A stretch of DNA of 64,000 nt from Burkholderia sp. D-99. Lineage in GTDB: Bacteria > Pseudomonadota > Gammaproteobacteria > Burkholderiales > Burkholderiaceae. A model generated the notes under the pieces. The model worked only from the letters and a program-made list of their open reading frames with translations. It searched no databases and was not told the DNA's origin. The stretch spans positions 1 through 64,000 of the forward strand of contig NZ_JAAOXM010000014.1 of the NCBI RefSeq assembly GCF_011605345.1, written 5' to 3'. The position numbers and the translations under genes are program-made. Shown here piece after piece: positions 18,561 through 27,578 of the stretch (position 1 is the stretch's first letter; every line of letters begins with the position of its first letter).

Positions 18561-18944
18561 ATGGCACTGATTGACCACCTCGACCATCTCGTGCTGACCT
18601 GCGTCGATCCCGACAGGACGAAGCATTTCTACACCGAGGTGCTGCAGATGCAGCTCGAAACCTTCGGCGCCGGCCGGATCGCGTTCCGCTTCGGCAACCA
18701 GAAGATCAACCTGCACGTGCGCGGCGCGGAGTTCGAACCGAAAGCGCATGTGCCGGTGCCCGGCGCGCTCGACCTGTGCTTCATCGCGTCGGTGCCGCTC
18801 GACGACGTGATCGCGCACCTGAAGCGCGTCGCATGGCCGATCGTCGAAGGGCCCGTCGAACGCACGGGCGCGACGCAGAAGATCCGGTCGGTCTACGTGC
18901 GCGATCCCGACCTGAACCTGATCGAAATCTCCGAGTTGATCTGA
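18561..18944 (+). CDS. VOC family (glyoxalase-fold) protein
   Basis: At 127 residues this is a single VOC module with the betaalphabetabetabeta repeats (IDHLDHLVLTCVDPDRTKHFYTEVLQM and LDLCFIASVPLDDVIAHL). The final VRDPDLNLIEISEL carries the usual Glu ligand, and His8 is the likely first metal ligand. Members include glyoxalases, isomerases and dioxygenases. It follows the lyase by 22 bp within the same operon. Confidence 0.85.
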   Translation: MALIDHLDHLVLTCVDPDRTKHFYTEVLQMQLETFGAGRIAFRFGNQKINLHVRGAEFEPKAHVPVPGALDLCFIASVPLDDVIAHLKRVAWPIVEGPVERTGATQKIRSVYVRDPDLNLIEISELI

Positions 18945-19185
18945 GCGGCGGCGCAGCGCCGGCCGTCTCGTGCAATCGCGCATGCGGTTCGGATCGTGCC
19001 GGTGCGGCCGCATGCCGTGCCGATCTTCCGCCGAAAGCGGACAGCCGGTTTCCGCGCTCGCCGATTCCGGATAGCCGGCCCGCGCCACGCTGCGGATAAT
19101 GCGTGCTTCGGCGACTGAGAAGCCGCCTTCGCACCAGCGCGACGCTTGCGTCCGCGCTTCCGCAACCCGACCCAGGCGATTCCCG

Positions 19186-20013
19186 ATGACGATCCTCTAT
19201 CGCGGCATGGACCGCGCGGCGCTCGACGCTGCCTATCTGAACACGAAAGTGGTACCCGATTTCCCCGCGTTGCTGGCGTCGATGCAGGCGCGCAGCGCGG
19301 CGCTCTACGAAGCGACACGCGGCCGGCGCGACCTGCGTTACGGTGCGCAACCCGCGCAGCGATTCGACTGGCTGTCGTGCGGTCAGCCCGATGCACCGCT
19401 GTTCGTCTTCATTCACGGCGGCTACTGGCAGCACTGCGCGAAAGAGGATTTTGCGTACGCGGCCAGCGGGCCGCTCGCGCGCGGTTTCGACGTGATACTC
19501 GCCGAATACACGCTTGCGCCGGTCGCGACGATGACCGGTATCGTCGACGAGATCGGGGCGCTGCTCGACTACCTGGCGAACGACCCCGACGCAATCGGGA
19601 CCGCCGGGCGGCCGATCCACCTGAGCGGCCATTCAGCGGGCGGCCACCTGACGGCCGTGTACCGCGCGCATCCGGCCGTCGTGTCGGCGCTCGCGATCAG
19701 CCCGCTCGTCGATCTCGAACCGATCTCGCTGTGCTGCCTGAACGACAAGCTGCAGCTCACCGCGCGCGAAGTCGACGCGTACAGCCCGTTGCGCCATGTC
19801 GGGCCCGGTGCACCGACGGTCGTTGCGGTCGGCGATGCCGAGCTGCCCGAACTCGTCCGGCAAGCACGCGACTACGCAAGCGCATGCGAAGCGGCGGGCG
19901 AACGGATCGTCCACGTCGGGCTCCCCGGCATGCGGCACTTCGACGTGCTCGACGATCTCGCGAAGCCGGACGGGGCGATGCTCGCCGCCTTGCAGTCGAT
20001 CGCGCTGCGCTAG
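19186..20013 (+). CDS. alpha/beta hydrolase (kynurenine formamidase-like)
   Basis: A 275-residue hydrolase. Oxyanion motif FVFIHGGYWQ (about residues 74-82), nucleophile SGHSAGG (S150) and the late VGLPGMRHFDVLDDL with the catalytic His are intact. The HGGYW segment is shared with arylformamidase-like enzymes. The start at 19186 is used because upstream codons of the longer frame encode an Arg-rich, non-conserved stretch. It lies between the VOC gene and the LysR regulator, so it may hydrolyse an ester or amide in that pathway. Confidence 0.85.
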   Translation: MTILYRGMDRAALDAAYLNTKVVPDFPALLASMQARSAALYEATRGRRDLRYGAQPAQRFDWLSCGQPDAPLFVFIHGGYWQHCAKEDFAYAASGPLARGFDVILAEYTLAPVATMTGIVDEIGALLDYLANDPDAIGTAGRPIHLSGHSAGGHLTAVYRAHPAVVSALAISPLVDLEPISLCCLNDKLQLTAREVDAYSPLRHVGPGAPTVVAVGDAELPELVRQARDYASACEAAGERIVHVGLPGMRHFDVLDDLAKPDGAMLAALQSIALR

Positions 20014-20129
20014 CGCGCCTTATCACAACGTTTCGCAACGTATCGCGCGGGGTCGGCCGCGCGTATGATCGGCGTCAGGCCGCCGCCGCTCGCGGCGAGC
20101 GCCGGCATGGCCGTCCCAGGACCCACGAC

Positions 20130-21023
20130 ATGGTGAACCCGCTTCATTTCGATCTGCAATCGCTGCGCGTGTTCGCGCTCGTCGCCGAGCACGGCAGCCT
20201 GACGAAAGCGGCCGAGCACGGCCAGCTCACGCTGTCCGCGGTCAGCAAGCGCATCGCCGAGCTCGAAAGCGTGACGGGCAGCGCGCTGTTCGTCCGGCAT
20301 GCGCGCGGTGTCGAGCTGACGCCCGCGGGCCGCGCACTGCTCGACCATGCGGCGAAGGTGATCGAGCAGGTCAACCGGATGGCGCACGAGATGAGCGACT
20401 ACGTCGCCGGCGTGCGCGGCCACATCCACGTGTGGACCAACACGTCCGCGATCGTCCAGTTCCTGCCCGCCGATCTCGCGGCGTTCCTCACCGACAACCC
20501 GGGTATCAAGGTCAGCCTCGAGGAGCGGCTGAGCCACGAGATCGTCGACGCGCTCGCGTCCGGCAAGGCCGATCTCGGCGTGTTCGCCGACAACGTGCCG
20601 GCGCCCGGCATCGAGCGGCGGCTGTATCGGCGCGACGAACTCGTGCTGCTCGTGCCGCGCACGCACCGGTTCGCCGCGCGCGACACCATCCGCTTCGCGG
20701 ACACGCTCGACGAGGACTACGTGGGGCTCAGCGACGGCAGTTCGTTGCTCGCGCGCATGACCGACGCCGCGTTTGCGGTCGAGCGTTCGCTGAAGCTGCG
20801 GATCCAGGTCTCGAATTTCGACGGCGTGAGCCGGATGATCGAGGCGGGGCTCGGTATCGGCATCCTGCCGCGCGATGCCGTGACCGGCGAGCGCGCGGCG
20901 CGGCTCGGGGTCGTGACGCTCGACGATGCGTGGGCGACGCGCACGCTGTGGGTCGGCGTGAAGGCCGGGACCGTGCTGACGACCGATATCGCGAAGCTGT
21001 TCGATTTCATGTCGGCGCGTTGA
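20130..21023 (+). CDS. LysR family transcriptional regulator
   Basis: A 297-residue LTTR. Winged HTH at residues 5-65 (LQSLRVFALVAEHGSLTKAAEHGQLTLSAVSKRIAELE), then a periplasmic-binding-like effector domain ending in LTTDIAKLFDFMSAR. It is transcribed in the same direction as the CoA-transferase/lyase/hydrolase cluster and lies directly after it, so it is the likely local regulator, although it could act elsewhere. Confidence 0.92.
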   Translation: MVNPLHFDLQSLRVFALVAEHGSLTKAAEHGQLTLSAVSKRIAELESVTGSALFVRHARGVELTPAGRALLDHAAKVIEQVNRMAHEMSDYVAGVRGHIHVWTNTSAIVQFLPADLAAFLTDNPGIKVSLEERLSHEIVDALASGKADLGVFADNVPAPGIERRLYRRDELVLLVPRTHRFAARDTIRFADTLDEDYVGLSDGSSLLARMTDAAFAVERSLKLRIQVSNFDGVSRMIEAGLGIGILPRDAVTGERAARLGVVTLDDAWATRTLWVGVKAGTVLTTDIAKLFDFMSAR

Positions 21024-21529
21024 GGCCGGCCTGCAAGCGGTAGGTATTTTCGCGGTGTGGCTTCGAGGAAGGGCGATCATCGGTGCGCGTTCGACCCGCC
21101 GCTGCGGGAAGCCGATTCAAAGTAGCCGCGCCAGACCGACCGGCCGACGACCACGAACCGCCCTCGAGTAGCACGGCTCGACTGCAGCCAACCATCGCTA
21201 GCACGGCACGCGCTTTCCCATCCCGCTGTCCCATCTCGACCCAGCAGTGCCGACGCCGCGAAACGCGCCTGCCACCCGCATATTTCGCTGCCGAGAAGCG
21301 CATTTTCTGCTTTGTCGTCGCGGGGACGTTCCTTGCACTATCGTTACACCGTTCCTGGTCGTGTCGGCGATGACCGCCGGCCCGGACAAATTGCTGCCCG
21401 CTGGATTGGCGGTGTAACTGATCTCCCCCTTAAAGCCGACCCGTTGAACAGTCATTTTTCGCACTCGACACAATATTCGCGCGCCTGAAACGTCTTCAGG
21501 TGCATGGAATCGCCACCCACTTCACGCAC
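21024..21529. other. 506-bp intergenic region without a convincing gene
   Basis: Short open frames occur on both strands (for instance 21083-21373 plus) but have unlikely composition, no ribosome site and no recognisable motif. Base composition falls near 21420-21480 (ttgaacagtcatttttcg...caatattc), which probably contains the promoter of the ECF sigma gene. Box spacing there (19-21 bp) is not close to the sigma-70 optimum. Confidence 0.5.
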
Positions 21530-22093
21530 ATGACCGACCCAGACCGCGACATCACCGCGATAGTGCTGCGTGAACGCACGAGGCTGGTGAGCTTTATCCG
21601 GCGTCGGATACGCGACCCGGACGATGCCGAGGACATCCTGCAGGATGTGTTTCACGAATTCGTCCAGGCTTACCGGCTTCCCGCGCCGATTGAACAGGCG
21701 AGCGCGTGGCTGTTCCGCGCCGCGCGCAACCGTATCGTCGATCGCTTTCGCAAGAAGAAGGAGCAGCCGCTGACCGATCTGTTCGACGCCGACGCTGACG
21801 ATGACGCGAACAGCGAGTACCGCCTGGATCTCGTGCTGCCGGCGCACGATGCCGGCCCCGAAGCACGCTACGCGCGCACGCTCCTGCTCGAGGCCTTGCA
21901 GGATGCGCTCGACGAATTGCCGGCGAATCAGCGCGAGGTATTTGTCGCGCACGAACTGGAGGGCCTGTCCTTCAAGGAGATGGCCACGCAAAGCGGTGTC
22001 GCGCTCAATACGCTGCTCGCCCGCAAACGCTATGCGGTCTTGCATCTGCGTGCCCGACTGCAGCTCATTTATGACGAATTGGACAATTCCTAG
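21530..22093 (+). CDS. ECF-type RNA polymerase sigma factor
   Basis: The 187-residue protein has the two-domain layout of ECF factors: region 2 (RLVSFIRRRIRDPDDAEDILQDVFHEFVQAY, with the core-binding DAEDILQDVF motif) and region 4 (ALDELPANQREVFVAHELEGLSFKEMATQSGVALNTLLARKRYAVLHLR). ATG 21530 fits the family start; a GTG at 21500 would add 10 residues and neither has a strong ribosome site. A small membrane protein gene follows after 12 bp and could act as its partner, but no zinc-type anti-sigma motif is present. Confidence 0.9.
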   Translation: MTDPDRDITAIVLRERTRLVSFIRRRIRDPDDAEDILQDVFHEFVQAYRLPAPIEQASAWLFRAARNRIVDRFRKKKEQPLTDLFDADADDDANSEYRLDLVLPAHDAGPEARYARTLLLEALQDALDELPANQREVFVAHELEGLSFKEMATQSGVALNTLLARKRYAVLHLRARLQLIYDELDNS

Positions 22094-22105
22094 AGGAGTC
22101 GACAG

Positions 22106-22414
22106 ATGAATTTTCGAATCAGGTGTGCAGGCAAGGCGCTGCTCGTCGTGATCGCCATAGGCGTGCTCGGATGGGTCGTCATGATGTTATGGAACTGGGT
22201 GATGCCGGCGCTGTTCGTCGGCGCCCGGACGATCGACTTCGCCCATGCGCTGGGCCTGCTCGTGTTGAGCCGCATCCTGTTCGGCGGATTCCGCGGACAC
22301 CACGGCTGGCGCGGCCGGCGCCACTGGCGCAAGTGGGAAGCCATGACCCCCGAGGAACGCGAGCAGTTCCGGAACGCGTGGCGACCCGGCCGCAACCGGC
22401 CCACGGGAGAGTGA
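22106..22414 (+). CDS. small inner-membrane protein linked to ECF sigma factor
   Basis: 102 residues, two hydrophobic helices (about 10-38 and 45-62: LLVVIAIGVLGWVVMMLWNW and FAHALGLLVLSRILFGGF) followed by a basic, His/Trp/Arg-rich cytoplasmic tail (GHHGWRGRRHWRKWEAMTPEEREQFR). I recall similar proteins beside ECF genes in many proteobacteria; the function is unknown and it could be a membrane sensor or anti-sigma factor. A strong ribosome site (tagaggagtcgacag) precedes the ATG. Confidence 0.78.
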   Translation: MNFRIRCAGKALLVVIAIGVLGWVVMMLWNWVMPALFVGARTIDFAHALGLLVLSRILFGGFRGHHGWRGRRHWRKWEAMTPEEREQFRNAWRPGRNRPTGE

Positions 22415-22416
22415 AC

Positions 22417-22713
22417 GTGCGCGAAAAATCAACGGGCGACTGCAAACAGAAACCGGGCGTGATCGCGCCGGTCGTCGATCTGAAGCGTTGCGAAGGCAAA
22501 GGGGATTGCGTCGCGGTGTGCCCCGAGAACGTGTTCGAGATCCGGCGCATCGACCACGCCGATTACGTCGGCCTCGATCTGATGCATCGCCTGAAGCAGC
22601 GCGTGCATGGCATGAAAGTCGCCTACACGCCGAACGCGCATGCGTGCCGGTCATGCGGACTGTGTGTGACGGCGTGCCCCGAACGCGCCATCACGCTCGC
22701 CCGCACGGCATAA
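22417..22713 (+). CDS. ferredoxin-like protein with one degenerate 4Fe-4S motif
   Basis: 98 residues from a GTG at 22417, two bases after the preceding stop and behind gggagag. The second cluster motif is complete: CRSCGLCVTACPE. The first reads CEGKGDCVAVCPE, where Lys occupies the position of the second Cys, leaving three ligands. This suits either a 3Fe-4S cluster or a lost site. Residues 40-65 (RRIDHADYVGLDLMHRLKQRVHG) separate the two motifs. It is an electron carrier in an ECF-linked unit; its redox partner is not evident. Confidence 0.83.
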   Translation: MREKSTGDCKQKPGVIAPVVDLKRCEGKGDCVAVCPENVFEIRRIDHADYVGLDLMHRLKQRVHGMKVAYTPNAHACRSCGLCVTACPERAITLARTA

Positions 22714-22818
22714 CAACCTCCGGATATCGCCGATATCGAGCGACAGCGCAGAACCCCTGACGGGAGAGGCAGTCGCTGGATACATCGTCGACCTGATCCA
22801 TCCCGTCAAGGAACGCAC

Positions 22819-23580
22819 ATGGCGTCACTCACCATCGATCTTTTGCAACGGCTCCACGAAGAGAGCCGATCCGAAATCATCGCCCGCGCCCGCACGCAGT
22901 TCCAGGGATCGAACGAGGATTTTCTGTCGTTGACCGACGAATACGAAGCGATCGCACCCCGTCTGCGGGGCCGGTTTCTCGAAACGCTCGGGCTGTCCAC
23001 CGACGACTTCGATTCCCCGGAAGGCAGCCCGCTGTCGTTGGCCGTGTCGCCGGAAACGGGAGGATTCTTGCGCAACATGGTGCTCTCGCACCGGCCGGCC
23101 AGAATCCTCGAACTCGGCAGCTCGTGCGGCGTGTCGACGCTGTATTTCGCCGACGCGCTGCGCACGTTGGGCCGTGGCGTGGTCATAGCGACCGAACGCG
23201 ATGCGCTCAAGTGCGCCCGTTTGCGCGATCACGTCAGGGCGGCGGGCCTGGACGCCCATGTCGACATCCGGGAAGGCGATGTATTCGAGACCGTTGCCGA
23301 ACTGGACGGTCGCTTCGACATGGTCTTCATCGACGTGTGGGCCGACGCCTACCTGAAGTTGTTCAAGCGCATCGAGCGCCTGCTGCGCCCGGGATCTATC
23401 GTACTGGCCGACAACATGTACACGGCCGAGGACGCCGTTCGACCGTACAAGCACTACCTCGATGACGATCCGCGGTTCTCGACCATGACACTGGATTTCG
23501 AATCGGGGATCGAATTCACGGTCGTCGTTTCTCCAGCGGAAATGTCGGCGCAGGAATCTCGGCGCAGCGGCGCGAACTGA
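22819..23580 (+). CDS. class I SAM-dependent O-methyltransferase (CCoAOMT/CmcI-like)
   Basis: A 253-residue protein. SAM-binding motif ARILELGSSCGVSTLYFADAL (about residues 93-113), the acidic motif II VVIATERD and MVFIDVWADAYLKLFKRIERLLRPGSIVLADNMY typical of caffeoyl-CoA O-methyltransferase-like enzymes, with a metal-binding Asp in FIDVW and Asp-Asn in LADNM. Substrate unknown. It lies 105 bp after the ferredoxin gene on the same strand and may belong to the ECF-controlled unit. Confidence 0.88.
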   Translation: MASLTIDLLQRLHEESRSEIIARARTQFQGSNEDFLSLTDEYEAIAPRLRGRFLETLGLSTDDFDSPEGSPLSLAVSPETGGFLRNMVLSHRPARILELGSSCGVSTLYFADALRTLGRGVVIATERDALKCARLRDHVRAAGLDAHVDIREGDVFETVAELDGRFDMVFIDVWADAYLKLFKRIERLLRPGSIVLADNMYTAEDAVRPYKHYLDDDPRFSTMTLDFESGIEFTVVVSPAEMSAQESRRSGAN

Positions 23581-23783
23581 AGGGCGCAGCGATCGATCGA
23601 CGAGCATCCGGCTTCGTACTTCACCCGCTATCGGTTCACGCACACAGCCGTTGCGCGGCCGTAAACGTATGCGGAAGACGCGAACGTCTGCCGCGTCTCG
23701 CCAGGCGACCGATGGCCCGGTAATCCGCGAAGCATCAAAAACGATGCGCGAGCGCGTTCCCGCGCCCCCGCATCGACTCACGT

Positions 23784-25247
23784 TCACACTGGATTGATTT
23801 CATCCTGGCTGCGCCGCGTAGTCAGCGGCCCGAGCACGCGCAGCGTGACCGCGACAATACCGAGTGCAACCGAGATCACGCCGAACATCGCGCCCGCGCC
23901 GTAACTGCCGAGCACCGGCAGCAACACGAACGGCAGCGCGCCGCTGACGATGCGCGACAGCGCATAGGTACTGCCGATCGCCGTCGAACGCACGCGTGCC
24001 GGAAAAATCTCCGCCTGATACACGTGATACGCGTTGCTGAACACGTTCGACGCACAGGTCGTCAGGAACCCGAAGCCGACGATCAGCACGGTTTGCCCCG
24101 AGTACGCGAAGCACAGCCCGAACACGGCGATCGACAGGATCGACGCAATCACGAGCGTGCGGCGCTCGATCCAGTTGAGCAGCGGAATCGACAACAGCGA
24201 GCCGATCGGATAACCGATGAACGACAGCGCGATGAACAGCGTACTGTCCGTCACGTCGAAGCCGCGGCTCTTCACGACCGTGCCGGCCAGCGTGCCGAAG
24301 CCGTAGTAGCCGAAGCCCTGGAACAGGTGAAAGATCGCGAGCATCAGGTAGCGCGCGCCGTACGGTTCGCGCCGCAGCAGTGCGATACGCTCGCCGAGCC
24401 CGAGCGGCCGTTGCGGCTCGACCGGTTCCGCGAATTGCTCGGGCACGCGCACGCCGGTGCCTTGCGCGAAGCGCCGCAATGCCGCATGCGCATCGGCGGT
24501 GCGGCCCTGCGCGAGCAGCCAGCGCGGGCTCTCCGGCAGCCGGTGCTGGACGAACAGCACGTATACGGCGCCGAGGCTGCCGATCGCGAGGATGATGCGC
24601 CAGCCGGCCACGCCGCCCACATGCAGCGGATTCAACCACAGCGCAAGGAAGCCGACGAGCGGCACCGCGACATAGGAAGTCGTATAGGCCCACGCGGCGA
24701 GCCGCCCGCGCTTTTCCTTCGGCAGGATCTCGGACAGGAAGCTGTCGGCAACCGGATAGATCGCGCCGACGCCGATGCCGGTCAGGAACCGGCACGCGAC
24801 GAGCATGTCCGCATTCACGGAAAACGCGCCGACCAGCGAGAACGCGCTGTACCACGTGAGCGTCAGCAGGAAGGCCTTGCGCCGGCCGATGCGGTCGGCG
24901 AGGCTGCCGAGGCACATCGCGCCGACGAACATGCCGATGAATGCCGACGCCAGCAGCAGCTTGAAATCGCCGCTCTGCCGGCTCAGCCCGTATTCGTTCT
25001 GCAACGCGGAACCGATCGTGCTGACGAGGAAGATCTCGTACATGTCGAAAAACAGCCCGATGCCGATCACCCAGACGACGAACCGGTGCAGTGCGCCAAC
25101 CGGCAGGTCGTCCATGAAATCGCCGAGCGTGACGCGGCGGGCGGGGAGGGCCGCCGCATCGGCGCCGGCGCCGGCGGCAGCGGCCGGCGGTCGTGCGGAC
25201 GCGGGTTCGCCCGCGTCGCCGCCGAGATCGAGGGAATGGCTGTTCAT
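23784..25247 (-). CDS. MFS transporter (sugar/aromatic acid porter type)
   Basis: 487 residues: a long disordered Ala/Pro-rich cytoplasmic N-terminus (1-45), 12 predicted helices, a central loop near residue 245, and the motif LADRIGRRKAFLLTLTWYSAFSLVGAF in the first cytoplasmic loop; a typical HRLPESPRWLLAQGR follows helix 6. It resembles the SV2-like/niacin and aromatic-acid porters. A caggagacacg ribosome site precedes the ATG at 25247. No catabolic gene is adjacent, so the substrate is open. Confidence 0.88.
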   Translation of the reverse strand: MNSHSLDLGGDAGEPASARPPAAAAGAGADAAALPARRVTLGDFMDDLPVGALHRFVVWVIGIGLFFDMYEIFLVSTIGSALQNEYGLSRQSGDFKLLLASAFIGMFVGAMCLGSLADRIGRRKAFLLTLTWYSAFSLVGAFSVNADMLVACRFLTGIGVGAIYPVADSFLSEILPKEKRGRLAAWAYTTSYVAVPLVGFLALWLNPLHVGGVAGWRIILAIGSLGAVYVLFVQHRLPESPRWLLAQGRTADAHAALRRFAQGTGVRVPEQFAEPVEPQRPLGLGERIALLRREPYGARYLMLAIFHLFQGFGYYGFGTLAGTVVKSRGFDVTDSTLFIALSFIGYPIGSLLSIPLLNWIERRTLVIASILSIAVFGLCFAYSGQTVLIVGFGFLTTCASNVFSNAYHVYQAEIFPARVRSTAIGSTYALSRIVSGALPFVLLPVLGSYGAGAMFGVISVALGIVAVTLRVLGPLTTRRSQDEINPV

Positions 25248-25629
25248 CGTGTCTCCTGATTATCGATACGCCGTGGCGCAAGGCCCGGCCGTTCACGACC
25301 GGCGCGATGCAGCCGGTCGCACGACGTGGCGGCAGGCACCGCAAGGCCGTTGAAAGGGCCGGACAGGCGGGCTGTACCGATCGTTCGACACATGGTGGGC
25401 AAATCCGCGGCACGTGATAATTGCGGATGTTTCAAGCGTCCTTTCCCGCGCAGAAAGGGTGCGGAACACGCGGCAGCCGGCATGCGCGCGGCAGGCCCGT
25501 GCGGCCTGCCTGATGCGCGGTAATGCACCGGAACCGATTGCGCGCTCACGCAACCGGCAGGCCGGGAAAACCATGAGGCCCGCGGCCTGGCCGCCGGCGC
25601 GAAAGCCGCCGGCAGTCAGGCCTTCGTGC
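25248..25629. other. 382-bp intergenic region between MFS gene and prfH
   Basis: No credible gene. It should hold the minus-strand promoter for the MFS gene and the 3' end of the rtcB-prfH transcript. Two hairpins are visible: cctttc...gaaagg (about 25440-25458) and gcaggcc/ggcctgc with a 5-base loop (25491-25509). Neither has a U tract, so they are at best weak terminators. Confidence 0.5.
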
Positions 25630-26244
25630 TCAGTCAGCCGGCACGAACGCCGCCCCGTGAAACACGCGCACGGGGTTGCCGCGCTCGAGCGCAAAGTGCT
25701 GCATCCGCCGCTGCCGGCGCGCGTCGGACGCATGACGGTCGGCTTCCTGCTGCAGTCGAACCTGCAGCAACTGCAGCGCCAGGCGCTTGTTCGCGTGCTG
25801 GCTTCGCTCGGTTTCCACGCGCACCGACAGGCCGGTCGCGACATGGGTCGCACGAATCGCGGAGCTCGTCTTGTTCACGTGCTGGCCGCCCGGCCCGCGT
25901 GCGCGCATCGCTTCGAACCGCACGTCGCCATCCGGCAGCGGCTGCGCGTCGGCGCAGCGCGTGACGCCGATGAACCAGTTCTTGCGCGGATGGCGCAACC
26001 GGTACGGGCTCGCGCAAATCCATTGCAGCGTGCCCGTCCAGCGGTCCGCCAGCGCCTGCGCGCCGGCGCCGTCGAGATCGAGCAGTGCCGAGCGCAGCGT
26101 GCCGGGCCGTTCGCCCGGCTGCGCGTCGAGCACCGTGACGGCGACGCGCTGCACCTCGGCTTCCGCCTGCAGGCGCCGCAACGCATTGGCCGCGGCGAGC
26201 TGGCACTCCAGCGGCCCGTGTGCCGAAGAAATCTGCATCAGCAT
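25630..26244 (-). CDS. prfH: peptide chain release factor H
   Basis: 204 residues, a class I release factor lacking the N-terminal and codon-recognition regions of RF1/RF2. The peptidyl-transferase motif is intact: RARGPGGQHVNKTSSAIRATH (GGQ at residues 119-121), followed by the basic C-terminal helix (ERSQHANKRLALQLLQVRLQQEADRH). PrfH is known to be linked to RtcB-type ligases and to release stalled peptides from ribosomes cleaved in the 16S decoding centre. Its start at 26244 overlaps the rtcB 3' end by 7 bp, implying translational coupling. Confidence 0.93.
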   Translation of the reverse strand: MLMQISSAHGPLECQLAAANALRRLQAEAEVQRVAVTVLDAQPGERPGTLRSALLDLDGAGAQALADRWTGTLQWICASPYRLRHPRKNWFIGVTRCADAQPLPDGDVRFEAMRARGPGGQHVNKTSSAIRATHVATGLSVRVETERSQHANKRLALQLLQVRLQQEADRHASDARRQRRMQHFALERGNPVRVFHGAAFVPAD

Positions 26245-27386
26245 CGGCCTGCCTCCCCGGACGTCTTGTAGGTCAGCACCGGCGCGAGCCGCGCCAGCTT
26301 GCGCAGCAGGCCGGCCGCCTCGAGCGCGTCGACGACACTGTCGATCGGCTTGTAGGCCTGCGGCGCCTCCTCGTACAGCAGTTCGCGGTCTTCGCAGACG
26401 ACGTGGCTGCCGAGCGGCGTACGCGTGAGCTGCGACGGCGTGAAGCGCCGTTCGAGGCGCCCCTTGCAATCGCCGCGCGCCCACTTGCGGCCCGCGCCAT
26501 GCGCCAGCGACGCCAGGCTGGCCGCATCGTCGGGCCGCACGGGGGCGACGAGATAGCTGTAGTCGCCGCGCGACCCGGGAATGACGACCGGCCCCGCATC
26601 GGCCGGCGTCGCGCCCTTGCGATGCAGCCAGCCGCGCTCGCCGTCGACGCTCGCGCGGCTCACGAGGTTGTGGTTCACGTCGAGCACGCACCGGCCGTCG
26701 CTGCGCCAGCGCGCCAGCATGCGCCGCGCGATCAGGTCGCGATTCGCGATCGCGTAGCGCAACGCCGCATCGTGACGCGCAAGGTATGCCGCGCACGCGG
26801 CATCCGTGTCGTCGAGGCCGTTGTAGCCGTGCTCGCGCATGTGCTGTTCGAGGATCGACTGGCCGAAGCCGCGCGACCCGCTGTGCACGAGCAGCAGCAG
26901 GCGGTCGCGGTCGAGACCGAGCGCCTGGACGGCGTCGGCGTCGTACACCGCGTCGATCCGCTGCGCTTCCGCGAAATGATTGCCGCTGCCGATCGTGCCG
27001 AGCGACGCCGCGAACGCGTGATCCGCGAACCCGGCGGCCGCGATGAGCGGCTGCCAGCTCGCGTCGGGCGTGGCGTCGATCGAGCCGAGCCGGCTCGCGA
27101 GCTTCGACGCGCCGACGCGCCGCACATCGAGCGCGGTTTGCCACAGCGCCATTCCGCAGCCGATATCGCCGCCGATCAGCGCCGGGTATAGCCGGCCCGT
27201 CGAAAAGAACGCGGCGCCGACCGGGTAGCCGCGTCCGGGGTGAAGATCGGGCATGCCGGCGACGCGCCGCATGCCGGGGAGGGTGGCAGCGTGTTCGAGC
27301 TGCCGGATGGCCTCACCTTCGATCCAGGTGGTGGCGCAAGCGCACAGCGTGATGCGCTCGCCCAGGTATTGCATGGAATTGCCCAT
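26238..27386 (-). CDS. rtcB: RNA ligase RtcB (RtcB2 type)
   Basis: 382 residues, near the length of the short RtcB2 group. Active-site elements: ALIGGDIGCGMALW (D74 and C77, Mn ligands), GTIGSGNHFAE, LVHSGSRGFG, VIPGSRGDYSYLV and the nucleophile His in LAHGAGRKWARG (H296), which forms the GMP adduct. The enzyme joins 2',3'-cyclic phosphate (via 3'-phosphate) and 5'-OH RNA ends using GTP and Mn. No archease gene is seen nearby. It is co-transcribed with prfH and divergent from a second RNA-repair pair at 28120 and 29031. Confidence 0.94.
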   Translation of the reverse strand: MGNSMQYLGERITLCACATTWIEGEAIRQLEHAATLPGMRRVAGMPDLHPGRGYPVGAAFFSTGRLYPALIGGDIGCGMALWQTALDVRRVGASKLASRLGSIDATPDASWQPLIAAAGFADHAFAASLGTIGSGNHFAEAQRIDAVYDADAVQALGLDRDRLLLLVHSGSRGFGQSILEQHMREHGYNGLDDTDAACAAYLARHDAALRYAIANRDLIARRMLARWRSDGRCVLDVNHNLVSRASVDGERGWLHRKGATPADAGPVVIPGSRGDYSYLVAPVRPDDAASLASLAHGAGRKWARGDCKGRLERRFTPSQLTRTPLGSHVVCEDRELLYEEAPQAYKPIDSVVDALEAAGLLRKLARLAPVLTYKTSGEAGRC

Positions 27387-27432
27387 GGAGGTTTCCGTTC
27401 GATGAAAAGGTAGAACGGCGGGCCATGGCGCA

Positions 27433-27471
27433 GGCAGCGCTCAAATGCGCTGCCCGACATCGGAAGTCGGG
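27433..27471 (-). promoter_or_regulatory. two adjacent hairpins in the rtcB 5' leader
   Basis: The first hairpin has arms ggcagcgc (27433-27440) and gcgctgcc (27447-27454) around six bases, a perfect 8-bp stem. The second, with arms cccgac (27453-27458) and gtcggg (27466-27471), overlaps the first by two bases, so the two could be mutually exclusive. A further 6-bp stem (atcgcc/ggcgat) lies near 27509-27525. This is compatible with structured leader regulation; function is inferred only. Confidence 0.5.
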
Positions 27472-27578
27472 AAGAGGGCGGCACGACCGGATCGGAACGA
27501 CCCGATTCATCGCCATGACGGCGATACGGTGTGCTGCGTGGCGTGAACGATGAAACGAACGGACGCGAAAAACCCGGA

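Noticed and set aside
21083-21373. 96-codon plus-strand frame between LysR and ECF sigma genes
   Set aside because: Atypical composition (Ser/Arg/Pro-rich, no start signal), no domain; treated as non-coding.
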